Of a DNA stretch of 64,000 bases, positions 7,895 through 16,339 are shown piece by piece. The stretch spans positions 620,001-684,000 of the forward strand of contig CANNFA010000001.1 in the NCBI GenBank assembly GCA_947503765.1. Reading direction: 5' to 3'. Made by a program: the position numbers and the translations under genes. The notes beneath the pieces are model-generated. The model saw nothing but the letters and a program-made list of their open reading frames with translations. It made no database searches and was not told the origin of the DNA. This DNA is from an uncultured Paracoccaceae bacterium. GTDB lineage: Bacteria > Pseudomonadota > Alphaproteobacteria > Rhodobacterales > Rhodobacteraceae. Position 1 is the stretch's first letter. The number at the start of each line of letters is the position of its first letter.

Positions 7895-9435
7895 TCCCCT
7901 GGCTGCTGGCGGCGCTAGGCAATCTTGCCGGCGGCGTCATACTGGCGATCCTGGCCGCGCGGATGCTGTTCCCCGTGACCCCGGTACTGGAGCGCACGGA
8001 CAGCACGGCGCTGCCGCCCTCGAAGACCGGCCCGCTGGCGGAGGCGCTGCACCGCAAGGTGGCGGCGCATGCCGGACGCACCGGCATCACACCGTTGCGG
8101 AACGGTGCCGACGCCTTTGCCGCGCGCATGCTGCTGGCCGATGCGGCCGTGTCCTCCATCGACGCGCAATACTACATCTGGCACGGCGACCTGACCGGCT
8201 ATCTGCTGCTGGATGCGCTGCAACGCGCGGCCGAGCGCGGCGTTCGTGTGCGGCTGCTGCTGGACGATAACGGCATTTCCGGGCTGGATGCCGCGATTGC
8301 CACGCTGGACGCCCACCCGAATGCCGAGGTGCGGCTTTACAACCCGTTCAACCTGCGCCGGCTCAAGCTGCTGTCGTTCACGTTCGACTTCTTCCGCCTG
8401 AACCGGCGGATGCACAACAAGTCCTTCACCATCGACGGGCGCGCCACGATCATGGGCGGGCGCAATATCGGGGACGAGTATTTCGGCAGCGGTCCGACCG
8501 CGATCTATGTCGATCTCGACGTGCTGGCCGTGGGGGCGGTCGTGCCTGAGGTCTCGGACGATTTCGACCGCTACTGGGCGGCGCCATCGGTGCATCCGGT
8601 CGGGCCGATCGTGGGGCCGCCGCCAGCCGCGACGAACCCGATCCGGGACGGGTTGGGCAGGTTCCGCGGCGATGCACAACTGGCCGAGTATCGCGGGATC
8701 CTGCACCGCACCGACTTCGTGGCCGCGCTGGCGGCGGGCGATATGGATCTGGAATGGACGCGGGCCGTGCTGGTCAGCGACGATCCGATCAAGGGCGAAG
8801 GCGCGGTTCCGCGCGAGGATCTTCTGGCGACGCGGCTGATGGCGGCGGTCGGCGAGATCCGCGAGCGGTTCGATGGTGTCTCGCCCTATTTCGTGCCCGG
8901 CGCGGCGGGGGTCCGGGCGTTCCGCACGCTGCTTCGCCAGGGGGTCGCGGTGCGGATGCTCACCAATTCGCTGGACGCGACGGACGTGCTGCCGGTTCAT
9001 GCCGGCTATTCCAAGCGGCGCCGGGGCATGCTGCGCTGCGGCGTCGTGCTGTACGAGATGCGCAGACATGTCGCGCCCCCGCCATCCGACACGCTCGGCC
9101 CGTTCGGCTCGTCCGGCTCCAGCCTGCATGCCAAGACCTTTGCCGTGGACTGCACCCGCATCTTCGTCGGCTCGTTCAATTTCGATCCGCGCTCGACCAC
9201 GCTGAACACCGAAATGGGGCTTCTGATCGACAGCGAGACGATGGCATGCGCCTTGCACGACGCCTTTGACGGCGGGCTGGCGGGGATGGCATGGCGGGTG
9301 GAGCTGCGCGGCCTCGAGAAGGTGTGGGTCGATCCCGAGACCGGCGCGGAAATCCGCGACGAACCCGGCACGACCGCCCTGAAACGCGCCGCGCTGATGG
9401 TCGTCGGCTGGCTGCCGGTGGAATGGCTGCTCTGA
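7891..9435 (+). CDS. Phospholipase D family protein (cardiolipin synthase-like, two HKD motifs)
   Basis: A 514-residue protein with an N-terminal membrane segment (LAALGNLAGGVILAILAARM) and two PLD catalytic motifs: HNKSFTID starting at His175 and HAKTFAVD starting at His413. Each is followed by the usual G-G/S-x-N element (MGGRNIGDEYF and VGSFNFDPRS). The layout resembles the ClsC/YmdC branch of cardiolipin synthases, which transfer phosphatidyl groups between phospholipids, but other phosphodiester substrates are possible. It shares an ATGA overlap with the upstream permease gene, so the two form an operon. Confidence 0.88.
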   Translation: MIPWLLAALGNLAGGVILAILAARMLFPVTPVLERTDSTALPPSKTGPLAEALHRKVAAHAGRTGITPLRNGADAFAARMLLADAAVSSIDAQYYIWHGDLTGYLLLDALQRAAERGVRVRLLLDDNGISGLDAAIATLDAHPNAEVRLYNPFNLRRLKLLSFTFDFFRLNRRMHNKSFTIDGRATIMGGRNIGDEYFGSGPTAIYVDLDVLAVGAVVPEVSDDFDRYWAAPSVHPVGPIVGPPPAATNPIRDGLGRFRGDAQLAEYRGILHRTDFVAALAAGDMDLEWTRAVLVSDDPIKGEGAVPREDLLATRLMAAVGEIRERFDGVSPYFVPGAAGVRAFRTLLRQGVAVRMLTNSLDATDVLPVHAGYSKRRRGMLRCGVVLYEMRRHVAPPPSDTLGPFGSSGSSLHAKTFAVDCTRIFVGSFNFDPRSTTLNTEMGLLIDSETMACALHDAFDGGLAGMAWRVELRGLEKVWVDPETGAEIRDEPGTTALKRAALMVVGWLPVEWLL

Positions 9436-9461
9436 CTGGCCTCGGCGGCCTGGCAAGACGA

Positions 9462-10583
9462 TCAGGAGGGCGGCCGGCCCGCGCGGGGGGTCAGCATCAC
9501 CGCACGGGCAAAGATCAGCCCAAGGATCGCCGTTCCCGCCAGCGCCGCCAGCGCAACCCAGCGGGCGATGGTCCGCACCCGCCAGAGCGGCTCGAGGATG
9601 TCGGTTTCCGGCAGGTAGGTGAGAACCGTCCACGGCGTATGCTCCAGCGGCAGGCGCTGCACCGCGCCAAGCCAGACCTCGCCCCCGGCATTGAAGCGGC
9701 TGATGCGGATTTCGCCGGGGAAGAGATCGTTCAGCCCGCCGTCGATCGAGGCGGCGGCACGGGTCAGGATCGGATCCTCGCCATCCGCGAGCGTGTTGAA
9801 CCGCACGCTGCCGGATGCATCGGCGCTGGACACGAGGGCCGGGTCGCTGTGGGCGATGATCTCTCCCGACGCGGACACGATCGCCGCCGAGCCGCGCGGG
9901 CTGATATCCAGCCCGCCGAGAAAGCGCGACAGCGCCTCGATGCCGATATCCACACCGACGGCGCCCAGAACGCCGCCGCCCCGATCCTCGACTGGCACCG
10001 ACACGGTGATCCCCGGCAGCTTGGTCGTGAAGAAGATATAGGGCGAGGTCCAGGAGATCCCGTCCAGCGCCAGCGACGCCTTGTACCAGGGCCGCGTGCG
10101 CGGGTCGAAATCGTCTTCGGGTGCGGTTTCCGTGGCGTGGCGGCGGAAATCGGCGGAATACCAGCCAAGCCGCACATCCCGTTCCGGCCCGGCGCGCACC
10201 AGCTTGACGCGGAATTCGGCCCCGTCATGCGACGTGTCGCGGTTCACGAACACGAAATCGCCGGTTTCGAACCCGACATAGGCCCCGTCGAAATCGTCGC
10301 GCATCTTGAGCAGGTCGAACAGGTAGCGCGTCAGGTCCGCATGCTCGCGCGGATCGACGATGCCGCTTTCGAACACCCGTTCGGACAGCAGCGCGGCATC
10401 ATTGGCCGGGTCGAGGAAATCGCCGGTATAGGCGGTGGCATCGCGGGCGATGCGGGCGGTCAAACCCTCGGCATAGCGCAGAAGGACATCCTGCGAGGCC
10501 CAGTAGGTGATGCCAAGCACGGTCAGCAGCGCCATCGCCTGCAACGCGACCAGCCCGATCACCAATATCAGCCGGCGCGGCAT
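9462..10583 (-). CDS. Membrane dCache (PDC) sensor protein with no output domain
   Basis: A 373-residue protein with a first membrane helix at residues ~5-25 (ILVIGLVALQAMALLTVLGI). A periplasmic double-Cache region of ~300 residues follows, containing the DPRTRPWYKASLALDG and GVDIGIEALS hallmarks. A second helix (IARWVALAALAGTAILGLIF) is then followed by only ~13 residues. dCache domains normally feed HAMP, kinase, cyclase or chemotaxis modules, and none follows here. It may be a truncated receptor or a partner for a separate output protein. The chosen start follows GGGGAG, and the longer frame from 10673 is unlikely. It is divergent from ptsP. Confidence 0.82.
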   Translation of the reverse strand: MPRRLILVIGLVALQAMALLTVLGITYWASQDVLLRYAEGLTARIARDATAYTGDFLDPANDAALLSERVFESGIVDPREHADLTRYLFDLLKMRDDFDGAYVGFETGDFVFVNRDTSHDGAEFRVKLVRAGPERDVRLGWYSADFRRHATETAPEDDFDPRTRPWYKASLALDGISWTSPYIFFTTKLPGITVSVPVEDRGGGVLGAVGVDIGIEALSRFLGGLDISPRGSAAIVSASGEIIAHSDPALVSSADASGSVRFNTLADGEDPILTRAAASIDGGLNDLFPGEIRISRFNAGGEVWLGAVQRLPLEHTPWTVLTYLPETDILEPLWRVRTIARWVALAALAGTAILGLIFARAVMLTPRAGRPPS

Positions 10584-10814
10584 GAGAACGCTCCCCTTTC
10601 TCTCATCCTCTCTAACACGATGCGACACTTTCGCGCGACCCGCAAAACGGTATGCCCTGCGGGGGCGGTGCAAAAGCGGCGCGCGTGCCCTGCCCGGTGG
10701 CCGCGAATGGAAATCGCCCGTTTCGCCGCACCGTTTCCGCGTCTAGACTGGCAGTGTCCGGCAGGGGCGAACGGACGAACGGGCGGACAGGCACCGGGGA
10801 CGGATTGAGGGCGC

Positions 10815-13061
10815 ATGGCGAGTGGAACCGATTCGGAAAGCCGGAAACTGCTTCGCCGGCTGCGCGACACGCTGGCCGAGGTCGGCGCGGGCCAGGAACG
10901 GCTTGACAAGATCACCCACCTGATCGCGGATTCGATGCGCACGGACGTGTGCTCGATCTACCTGTTCCGCGATTCCGACACGCTGGAATTGTGCGCGACC
11001 CAGGGCCTGAAGCCCGAGGCGGTACACAAGACCCGGATGCGCATCGGCGAAGGGCTGGTGGGCCGTGTGGCACGCACCGGCCGGCCGCTGAACACCGAAA
11101 ACGCCCCGGCCACGCGCGGCTTCCGCTACATGCCCGAGACCGGCGAAGAGGTGTTTCCATCCTTCCTCGGCCTGCCGATCCAGCGGCTTGGCGAAACGCT
11201 GGGCGTGCTGGTCATCCAGTGCAAGGAGGCGCGGCGGTTCTCCGACGACGAGGTCTATGCGCTGGAAGTCGTGGCCATGGTTCTGGCCGAGATGGCCGAG
11301 TTGGGCGCCTTTGTCGGCGAGGGTGCGGCGCTGCGGGCGCTGCATCAGCGGGCGATGCTGTACCAGGGCACGACCGGGCAGGAAGGCGCCGCCGAGGGTC
11401 GCGTCTGGCTGCACGAGCCGCGGGTGGTCGTCACCAACCCGGTGGCCGACGATCCCGACACCGAAAAACGGCGCCTCGCGGAAGCGATCGACCGCTTGCG
11501 CCTGTCCGTCGACGAGATGATGGACCGGCTGGAGCCGGGCGACAACGATCAGCGCGAGGTTCTGCAGACCTACCGCATGTTCGCCAATTCGCGCAGCTGG
11601 CTGCGCCGGATCGAGACCGACATCGAAAGCGGGCTGTCCGCCGAGGCGGCGGTGGAAAAGGAGCAATCCATCGCCCGCACCCGGATGGAATCGGTGCCCG
11701 ACGCCTATTTGCGCGAAAGGCTGCACGATCTGGACGACCTGTCGAACCGGCTGCTGCGCATCCTGTCGGGCCAGGGCAACGAGACCGGCGCCGAGATGCC
11801 CGAGAACCCGGTGCTGGTGGCGCGCAATATCGGGCCGGCGGAGCTGCTGGAATATGGCCGGCGCCTCAAGGGCATCGTGCTGGAGGACGGATCGGTCGGC
11901 AGTCACGCGGCGATCGTGGCGCGCGCCTGGGCGATCCCGCTGGTGATCCACGCAAAGAACATCACCGCCGAGGCGCTGAACGGCGATCCGGTCATGGTGG
12001 ATGGCGACCAGGCGGTGGTGCATCTGCGGCCCGAGGACAGCATCGTCAGCGCGTTCCGCGACAAGATCGCGATGATGGCCGAGGCGCAGAAGCGCTATGT
12101 CTCGCTGCGGGACAAGCCGGCGCAGACCAAATGCGGCCGGGTGATCGAGCTGCACATGAATGCCGGGCTGATGGCCGATCTGCCCTCGCTCGACGGGTCG
12201 GGCGCCGAGGGGGTCGGGCTGTTCCGTACCGAGCTGCAATTCCTGATCCGCAACCGGATGCCCCGGCGCAGCGAGCTGGTGTCGATCTACGGGCGGGTGC
12301 TGGACGCGGCGGGCGGCAAGCGGGTGCAGTTCCGCACACTTGATATCGGATCGGACAAGGTGCTGCCCTACATGAAGCCCAACGACGAGCCGAACCCGGC
12401 ACTGGGCTGGCGCGCGATCCGGGTCGGGCTGGACAAGCCGGGCATCATGCGGATGCAGCTTCAGGCGCTGATCCGGGCGGCGAACGGGCGGCCGCTGACC
12501 GTCATGTTCCCGATGGTCGCCCAGTTCGAGGAGTTCAAGGCCGGGCGCGATCATGTCTACCGCGAGCTGGACCGCGAAGCGGCGCTGGGCCATGTCCTGC
12601 CCGAACGCGTCGAGGTCGGCACCATGCTGGAAACGCCCAGCCTGGTCTATGCGCCGCAGCAATTCTTCGAGATGGCCGATTTCATCTCCATCGGCGGGAA
12701 CGACCTGAAACAGTTCTTCTTTGCCGCCGACCGCGAGAACGAGCGGGTGCGCCGGCGCTACGACACGCTCAATTCCAGCTTCCTGTCGCTGGTGGAGCAG
12801 ATCGTCGCGCGGTGCGCGGAAGCCGGCACCCCGGTCAGCTTCTGCGGCGAGGATGCGGGCCGCCCGATCGAGGCGCTGTGCTTTGCCGCGATGGGCCTGA
12901 CGCGGCTGTCGATGCGCCCCGCCTCGATCGGGCCGGTCAAGAACCTGCTGCGCCGGGTCGATCTGGACGCGGCACGAGAGGTGATCGCCGAGGCCCGCAG
13001 CAATGGCCGCCAAAGCGTGCGCCAGCCGATCATGGAATGGCTGGCAACGGTGCCGCGCTGA
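10815..13061 (+). CDS. ptsP: Phosphoenolpyruvate-protein phosphotransferase PtsP (EI-Ntr)
   Basis: A 748-residue cytoplasmic enzyme that starts the nitrogen-type phosphotransferase relay (PtsP to NPr to EIIA-Ntr), a regulatory rather than sugar-transport system. An N-terminal GAF domain (~20-165, RIGEGLVGRVARTGRPLN) is followed by the enzyme I N-terminal domain, the phosphohistidine domain (GSVGSHAAIVARAWAIP, phosphorylated His364) and the PEP-binding barrel (GAEGVGLFRTELQFL, FRTLDIGSDK, SFCGEDAG). In EI-Ntr the GAF domain senses glutamine or related signals. GAGG precedes the ATG. The partner npr/ptsN genes are not in the window. Confidence 0.97.
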   Translation: MASGTDSESRKLLRRLRDTLAEVGAGQERLDKITHLIADSMRTDVCSIYLFRDSDTLELCATQGLKPEAVHKTRMRIGEGLVGRVARTGRPLNTENAPATRGFRYMPETGEEVFPSFLGLPIQRLGETLGVLVIQCKEARRFSDDEVYALEVVAMVLAEMAELGAFVGEGAALRALHQRAMLYQGTTGQEGAAEGRVWLHEPRVVVTNPVADDPDTEKRRLAEAIDRLRLSVDEMMDRLEPGDNDQREVLQTYRMFANSRSWLRRIETDIESGLSAEAAVEKEQSIARTRMESVPDAYLRERLHDLDDLSNRLLRILSGQGNETGAEMPENPVLVARNIGPAELLEYGRRLKGIVLEDGSVGSHAAIVARAWAIPLVIHAKNITAEALNGDPVMVDGDQAVVHLRPEDSIVSAFRDKIAMMAEAQKRYVSLRDKPAQTKCGRVIELHMNAGLMADLPSLDGSGAEGVGLFRTELQFLIRNRMPRRSELVSIYGRVLDAAGGKRVQFRTLDIGSDKVLPYMKPNDEPNPALGWRAIRVGLDKPGIMRMQLQALIRAANGRPLTVMFPMVAQFEEFKAGRDHVYRELDREAALGHVLPERVEVGTMLETPSLVYAPQQFFEMADFISIGGNDLKQFFFAADRENERVRRRYDTLNSSFLSLVEQIVARCAEAGTPVSFCGEDAGRPIEALCFAAMGLTRLSMRPASIGPVKNLLRRVDLDAAREVIAEARSNGRQSVRQPIMEWLATVPR

Positions 13062-13135
13062 GGCGGGCCGCGGGTTTTCGGCCGTTGCAGCAGCGCCACA
13101 GGATCGCCACCTTTTCGGCATGATCCCCCCGCTTG

Positions 13136-13158
13136 GCCAAATTCCCGCCGCATTTGGC
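13136..13158. repeat. Inverted repeat GCCAAAT...ATTTGGC
   Basis: A 7-bp perfect inverted repeat with a 9-base spacer, about 80 bases upstream of the pilin-like gene. The same half-site with one more base pair recurs at 16253-16271. It may be a binding site or a small extragenic palindrome. Only the sequence symmetry supports it. Confidence 0.35.
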
Positions 13159-13237
13159 GCGTTTGCTGCTGTCCATGCCGGGCGGTTGCAACAGCCCGGT
13201 CCAAAAAACAAGAACCGAGCAGAAACGGACCGCAACC

Positions 13238-13432
13238 ATGAACCTGATGAACCTGATCAAGCGCTTCGACGTTGACGAAGCGGGCGCCGTGACCGTCGAC
13301 TGGGTCGTGCTGACCGCCGCAATCGTCGGCCTCGGCATCGCGGTGCTGACGACCGTGGGCGGCGCGACCGACGATTACGCGGTCAAGATCGGCTCGCACC
13401 TGTCGTCGCAGGGCATCAAGACGCAGTACTGA
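13238..13432 (+). CDS. Flp/Fap-type pilin-like small membrane protein
   Basis: A 64-residue protein. A short polar N-terminus ends in FDVDEAGAVTVDWVVLTAAI and leads into a hydrophobic helix (VVLTAAIVGLGIAVLTTV), the pattern of type IVb (Flp) pilins, where a G/E motif precedes the helix. Canonical Flp has G-A-T-A-I/L-E-Y. Here it is GAVTVDW, so this is a diverged Rhodobacterales form. No tad/cpa pilus genes, prepilin peptidase or secretion ATPase lie nearby. The ATG was chosen because the upstream in-frame sequence is non-hydrophobic junk, and no strong ribosome site is visible. Confidence 0.72.
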   Translation: MNLMNLIKRFDVDEAGAVTVDWVVLTAAIVGLGIAVLTTVGGATDDYAVKIGSHLSSQGIKTQY

Positions 13433-13645
13433 TTTCGAACGGACCCCTCCGGTCCCCAGCCGGATCGCGCGGGACGACCTGCGTGGTCCGGCACCTTTTT
13501 CTCCCTCCCCTGCCCGTCAGGATGTGACCGCGCCGGGTGTACTTGGCGGCCCTCATCGCAACGCAAGCGCGGCTGTTTGGGCATCCTGCGCGCAGGCCCG
13601 CGAGCCGGACATTGCAGTGTTCCGCCCATTCGCCGCGATGGGCGC

Positions 13646-13680
13646 AAGAAAAAACGGGCGCGCCCTGCGGCACGCCCGTT
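13646..13680 (-). terminator. Rho-independent terminator of the rplK-rplA operon
   Basis: On the minus strand, AACGGGCG (13680-13673) pairs perfectly with CGCCCGTT (13660-13653) across a 12-base loop. The run TTTTTTCTT follows directly. It lies 25 bases past the rplA stop, as expected for an intrinsic terminator. Confidence 0.85.
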
Positions 13681-13704
13681 CCTGTCCGATCTGTCGGTCC
13701 CGGC

Positions 13705-14424
13705 TTATTCGGCCGCTTCGGCCGGGACGTTGCCGGTGGCCGACATGATGTCGACCGATACGCCCGGCCCCATGGTCGAGCTGATCGACACCTTCTTCAT
13801 GTAGGTGCCCTTGGCGCCGGCCGGCTTGGCCTTGCTTACCGCATCGACGAAGGCGCGCAGGTTCTCGGCCAGCTTGCCTGCATCGAACGACGCCTTGCCG
13901 ATCCCGGCATGAACGACACCGGCCTTTTCCGCCTTGAACTGCACCTGGCCGCCCTTGGCCGCCTCGACCGCTTCCTTGACGTCCATCGTCACTGTGCCGA
14001 CCCTGGGGTTCGGCATCAGGTTTCGCGGGCCGAGCACCTTGCCCAGACGGCCGACGATCGGCATCATGTCGGGCGTGGCGATGCAGCGGTCGAACTCGAT
14101 CGTGCCGCCTTGGATGGTTTCCATCAGATCCTCGGCACCCACGATGTCGGCCCCGGCCGCTGTGGCTTCCTCGGCCTTGGCGCCGCGTGCGAACACGGCG
14201 ACGCGCACGGTCTTGCCGGTGCCCGCGGGCAGCGTCACCGTGCCGCGCACCATCTGGTCGGCATGGCGCGGATCGACACCGAGATTCATCGCCACCTCGA
14301 CCGATTCGTCGAACTTGGCATTGGCGTTCGCCTTGACCAGTGCAACGGCTTCCTCGACGGGCAGGTTTTCCTTGCCGGCAAAGGCCTCGCGCGCGGCGCG
14401 GGTTCTCTTTCCATGTTTCGCCAT
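13705..14424 (-). CDS. rplA: 50S ribosomal protein L1
   Basis: A 239-residue L1 protein of the mobile L1 stalk of the large subunit. It also acts in many bacteria as translational repressor of the L11-L1 mRNA. Hallmarks are MAKHGKR at the start, [20 protein letters not shown] in the N-terminal region, and the family signature around [23 protein letters not shown], where it contacts RNA. The internal ATG at 14424 is chosen over a longer frame that only shadows rplK. It starts 5 bases after the rplK stop. Confidence 0.98.
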   Translation of the reverse strand: MAKHGKRTRAAREAFAGKENLPVEEAVALVKANANAKFDESVEVAMNLGVDPRHADQMVRGTVTLPAGTGKTVRVAVFARGAKAEEATAAGADIVGAEDLMETIQGGTIEFDRCIATPDMMPIVGRLGKVLGPRNLMPNPRVGTVTMDVKEAVEAAKGGQVQFKAEKAGVVHAGIGKASFDAGKLAENLRAFVDAVSKAKPAGAKGTYMKKVSISSTMGPGVSVDIMSATGNVPAEAAE

Positions 14425-14429
14425 GACGC

Positions 14430-14858
14430 TTACCCCTTCACCTCGATGCCCATCGAGCGGGCCGATCCCATGATGATCTTCATCGCCGATTCGACATCGG
14501 TCGCGTTCAGATCCTTCATCTTCGCCTCGGCGATCTCGCGCAGCTGCTTGGGCGTCACCGTGCCCACGTTCTCGCGGCCGGGCAGCTTGGAGCCCGATTT
14601 CTTCTTGGCGGCCTTCTTGAGATAGAACGACGCCGGCGGCGTCTTGATGTCCATCGTGAAGGATTTGTCCTGGTAGTAGGTGATCACCGTCGGGCACGGC
14701 GCGCCCTGCTCCAGCTCCTGCGTGCGGGCGTTGAACGCCTTGCAGAACTCCATGATGTTGATGCCGCGCTGACCCAGCGCCGGTCCGACCGGCGGCGATG
14801 GGTTCGCCTGTCCGGCGGGCACCTGCAACTTGAGGGAGCCCATTACTTTCTTGGCCAT
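14430..14858 (-). CDS. rplK: 50S ribosomal protein L11
   Basis: A 142-residue L11, which forms the base of the GTPase-associated centre with 23S rRNA and takes part in stringent-response activation of RelA. The N-terminal domain has [20 protein letters not shown], and the C-terminal RNA-binding domain ends [20 protein letters not shown], both diagnostic. AAAGGAG lies 6 bases before the ATG. It is the first gene of the L11-L1 pair and lies downstream of nusG on the same strand. Confidence 0.98.
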   Translation of the reverse strand: MAKKVMGSLKLQVPAGQANPSPPVGPALGQRGINIMEFCKAFNARTQELEQGAPCPTVITYYQDKSFTMDIKTPPASFYLKKAAKKKSGSKLPGRENVGTVTPKQLREIAEAKMKDLNATDVESAMKIIMGSARSMGIEVKG

Positions 14859-14875
14859 CGGCCTCTCCTTTCATC

Positions 14876-14994
14876 GGCACGCCCTGCGGCGTGCCCCAGG
14901 TCCGGGGCGCGCCCCGGACGGTCGGTTAGCGTGGTCCGGCACCGCCGCGCGCGGCGGCCGCCTGCCACGAATGAAACCTGCCGTTGCCGGCAGG
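14876..14994 (-). promoter_or_regulatory. Structured nusG-rplK intercistronic leader (three stem-loops)
   Basis: Three strong perfect hairpins are predicted by eye on the transcript between nusG and rplK. One spans 14994-14977 (stem CCTGCCG/CGGCAGG), followed on the minus strand by TTTCATT. One is a 20-base palindrome at 14900-14919. One is an 8-bp stem at 14876-14895 (GGCACGCC/GGCGTGCC) ending just upstream of the rplK ribosome site. The first could be a weak terminator or attenuator of nusG. The last is where an L1 autoregulatory mRNA site might be expected, but I did not verify the L1 consensus. Confidence 0.4.
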
Positions 14995-15029
14995 GCCGTC
15001 CGGCGCGCGCCGCGCGCGCACCGCCCACG

Positions 15030-15563
15030 TCAGGCCTGTTTGGAAACCTGCGTGTATTCCAGCTCGACCGGGGTCGCCCGGCCGAAGATCGAAACCGACA
15101 CCTTCAGGCGCTGGTTGTCGTCGTCCACTTCCTCGACCATGCCGTCGAACCCCTCGAAGGGGCCGTCCGTCACCGACACCTTCTCGCCCACGTCGAAATG
15201 GATCAGCGTGCGCGGCGCCTCCTGGCCTTCTTCGACCCGGTTGAGGATCGTGTTCACCTCGGAATCGCGCATCGGCATCGGCTTGCCCTGCGGGCCAAGG
15301 AACCCCGTCACGCGGTTGATCGAGGTGATGATGTGATAGCCCTGGTCGGTCATCTCCATGCGCACCAGCACGTAGCCGGGCATGAAGCGCCGCTCTGTCG
15401 TGACCTTCTTGCCGCGGCGCACCTCGATGACCTCTTCGGTGGGCACCAGGACTTCCTCGATCTCGTCCTCCAGCCCGGCATCGGCGACGGCGTGCCGGAT
15501 CTGCTCGGCCACCCGCTTTTCGAAATTCGAGAGCACGCTCACCGAATACCACCGCTTCGCCAT
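15030..15563 (-). CDS. nusG: Transcription termination/antitermination factor NusG
   Basis: A 177-residue NusG, which binds RNA polymerase to prevent pausing and links to Rho or ribosomal S10. The NGN domain is at ~1-115 (MAKRWYSVSVLSNFEKRVAE, FMPGYVLVRMEM, NRVTGFLG). The KOW domain is at ~125-175 (VGEKVSVTDGPFEGFDGMVE). The ATG at 15563 gives the standard N-terminus, and the longer in-frame stretch is spurious. A GAGGAC ribosome-site candidate lies upstream. It is separated from secE by about 300 bases. Confidence 0.97.
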   Translation of the reverse strand: MAKRWYSVSVLSNFEKRVAEQIRHAVADAGLEDEIEEVLVPTEEVIEVRRGKKVTTERRFMPGYVLVRMEMTDQGYHIITSINRVTGFLGPQGKPMPMRDSEVNTILNRVEEGQEAPRTLIHFDVGEKVSVTDGPFEGFDGMVEEVDDDNQRLKVSVSIFGRATPVELEYTQVSKQA

Positions 15564-15869
15564 ACCTGTCCGTCCTCGCTGTCCCGGTGCGCCGGGTTCG
15601 TCAATTCCGTTTGTGTCCGCAACCTGTCTTCCGCAACGCGCCCGAAACACGAACGAGCGCGCCGGTCGAATCGCGGCGCGCCATGTCGGGAAAGTGCGCG
15701 CTCCGATACCGCGCGCGGGCACCGGTTTCAAGCATTTATCCGCAGATCTCTCTGCCGCCGCACCCTGTTGCGGACGTGTTCCCGTGTCAAATGCGCGAAA
15801 TCCGGCGTCTGCGCTGGCGCCGGGCACCCTGATCGGGGCGCGCCGCCCCGGATGCGCCGTTCCGTCCGG
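15564..15869 (-). other. secE-nusG intergenic spacer
   Basis: About 306 bases with no supported gene. On the minus strand a TTGACA hexamer (15790-15785) is followed after 17 bases by CAGGGT, a poor -10, so a separate nusG promoter is possible but weak. A GC-rich imperfect hairpin lies near 15831-15852, just past the secE stop, without a T-run. The tRNA-Trp that often precedes secE was looked for and not found here or upstream of secE. Confidence 0.35.
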
Positions 15870-16070
15870 CTAGCCGACCAGTTGCAGCATCAGTTGCAGG
15901 CCGGACCGAATGGTCCAGTCCACGAAGAAAAAGAAGACCGCCGTCAGGCTGGCCATGATGAACACCATGACCGTGGTCAGCAGCACTTCCCGCCGGGTCG
16001 GCCACACGACCTTCGAGACTTCGGCGCGGACCTGCTGAATGAACTGAAGCGGATTGGTACGGGTGGCCAT
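15870..16070 (-). CDS. secE: Preprotein translocase subunit SecE
   Basis: A 66-residue single-helix SecE that clamps SecY in the Sec translocon. The conserved amphipathic segment FIQQVRAEVSKVVWPTRREV precedes one membrane helix (TTVMVFIMASLTAVFFFFVD). The length fits alphaproteobacterial short SecE, and its position before nusG is classic. Confidence 0.96.
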   Translation of the reverse strand: MATRTNPLQFIQQVRAEVSKVVWPTRREVLLTTVMVFIMASLTAVFFFFVDWTIRSGLQLMLQLVG

Positions 16071-16252
16071 GGGTCTTCCTCTGGATCGGACCTGCCGCAG
16101 ATACGGCCTTTCGCGGGGGTTTTCAAGCGCCGCGACGCGCGCCGCATCCTCAAGGTACGAACGCGTCCCGCCGGAACGCAGCGGAACGGGACAAACCGGC
16201 CCGTTCCGCCACTAAAAGCCACATGCCGCGCCCGAACCGAGGGGTGGGCGCT

Positions 16253-16271
16253 GCCAAATCGAAGATTTGGC
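16253..16271. repeat. Inverted repeat GCCAAATC-GAA-GATTTGGC
   Basis: A perfect 8-bp stem with a 3-base loop between secE and hemC. Its arms share the GCCAAAT/ATTTGGC core with the element at 13136-13158. No T-run follows on either strand, so it is more likely an extragenic palindrome than a terminator. Confidence 0.45.
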
Positions 16272-16339
16272 GTGCTGCCATTCTGCGCAGGTGCTTGCAA
16301 GGGGCCGTTCACAGCCCCACCCCGGACGAGCGACCCCGC

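Noticed and set aside
10743-13235. An 830-codon open frame opposite ptsP
   Set aside because: ptsP is fully supported by domains, and the antisense frame has His/Arg/Gln-rich composition without any motif.
16071-16339. Possible tRNA-Trp upstream of secE
   Set aside because: In many bacteria tRNA-Trp precedes secE, but no cloverleaf or T-loop sequence (GGTTCGAATCC-like) could be found here.
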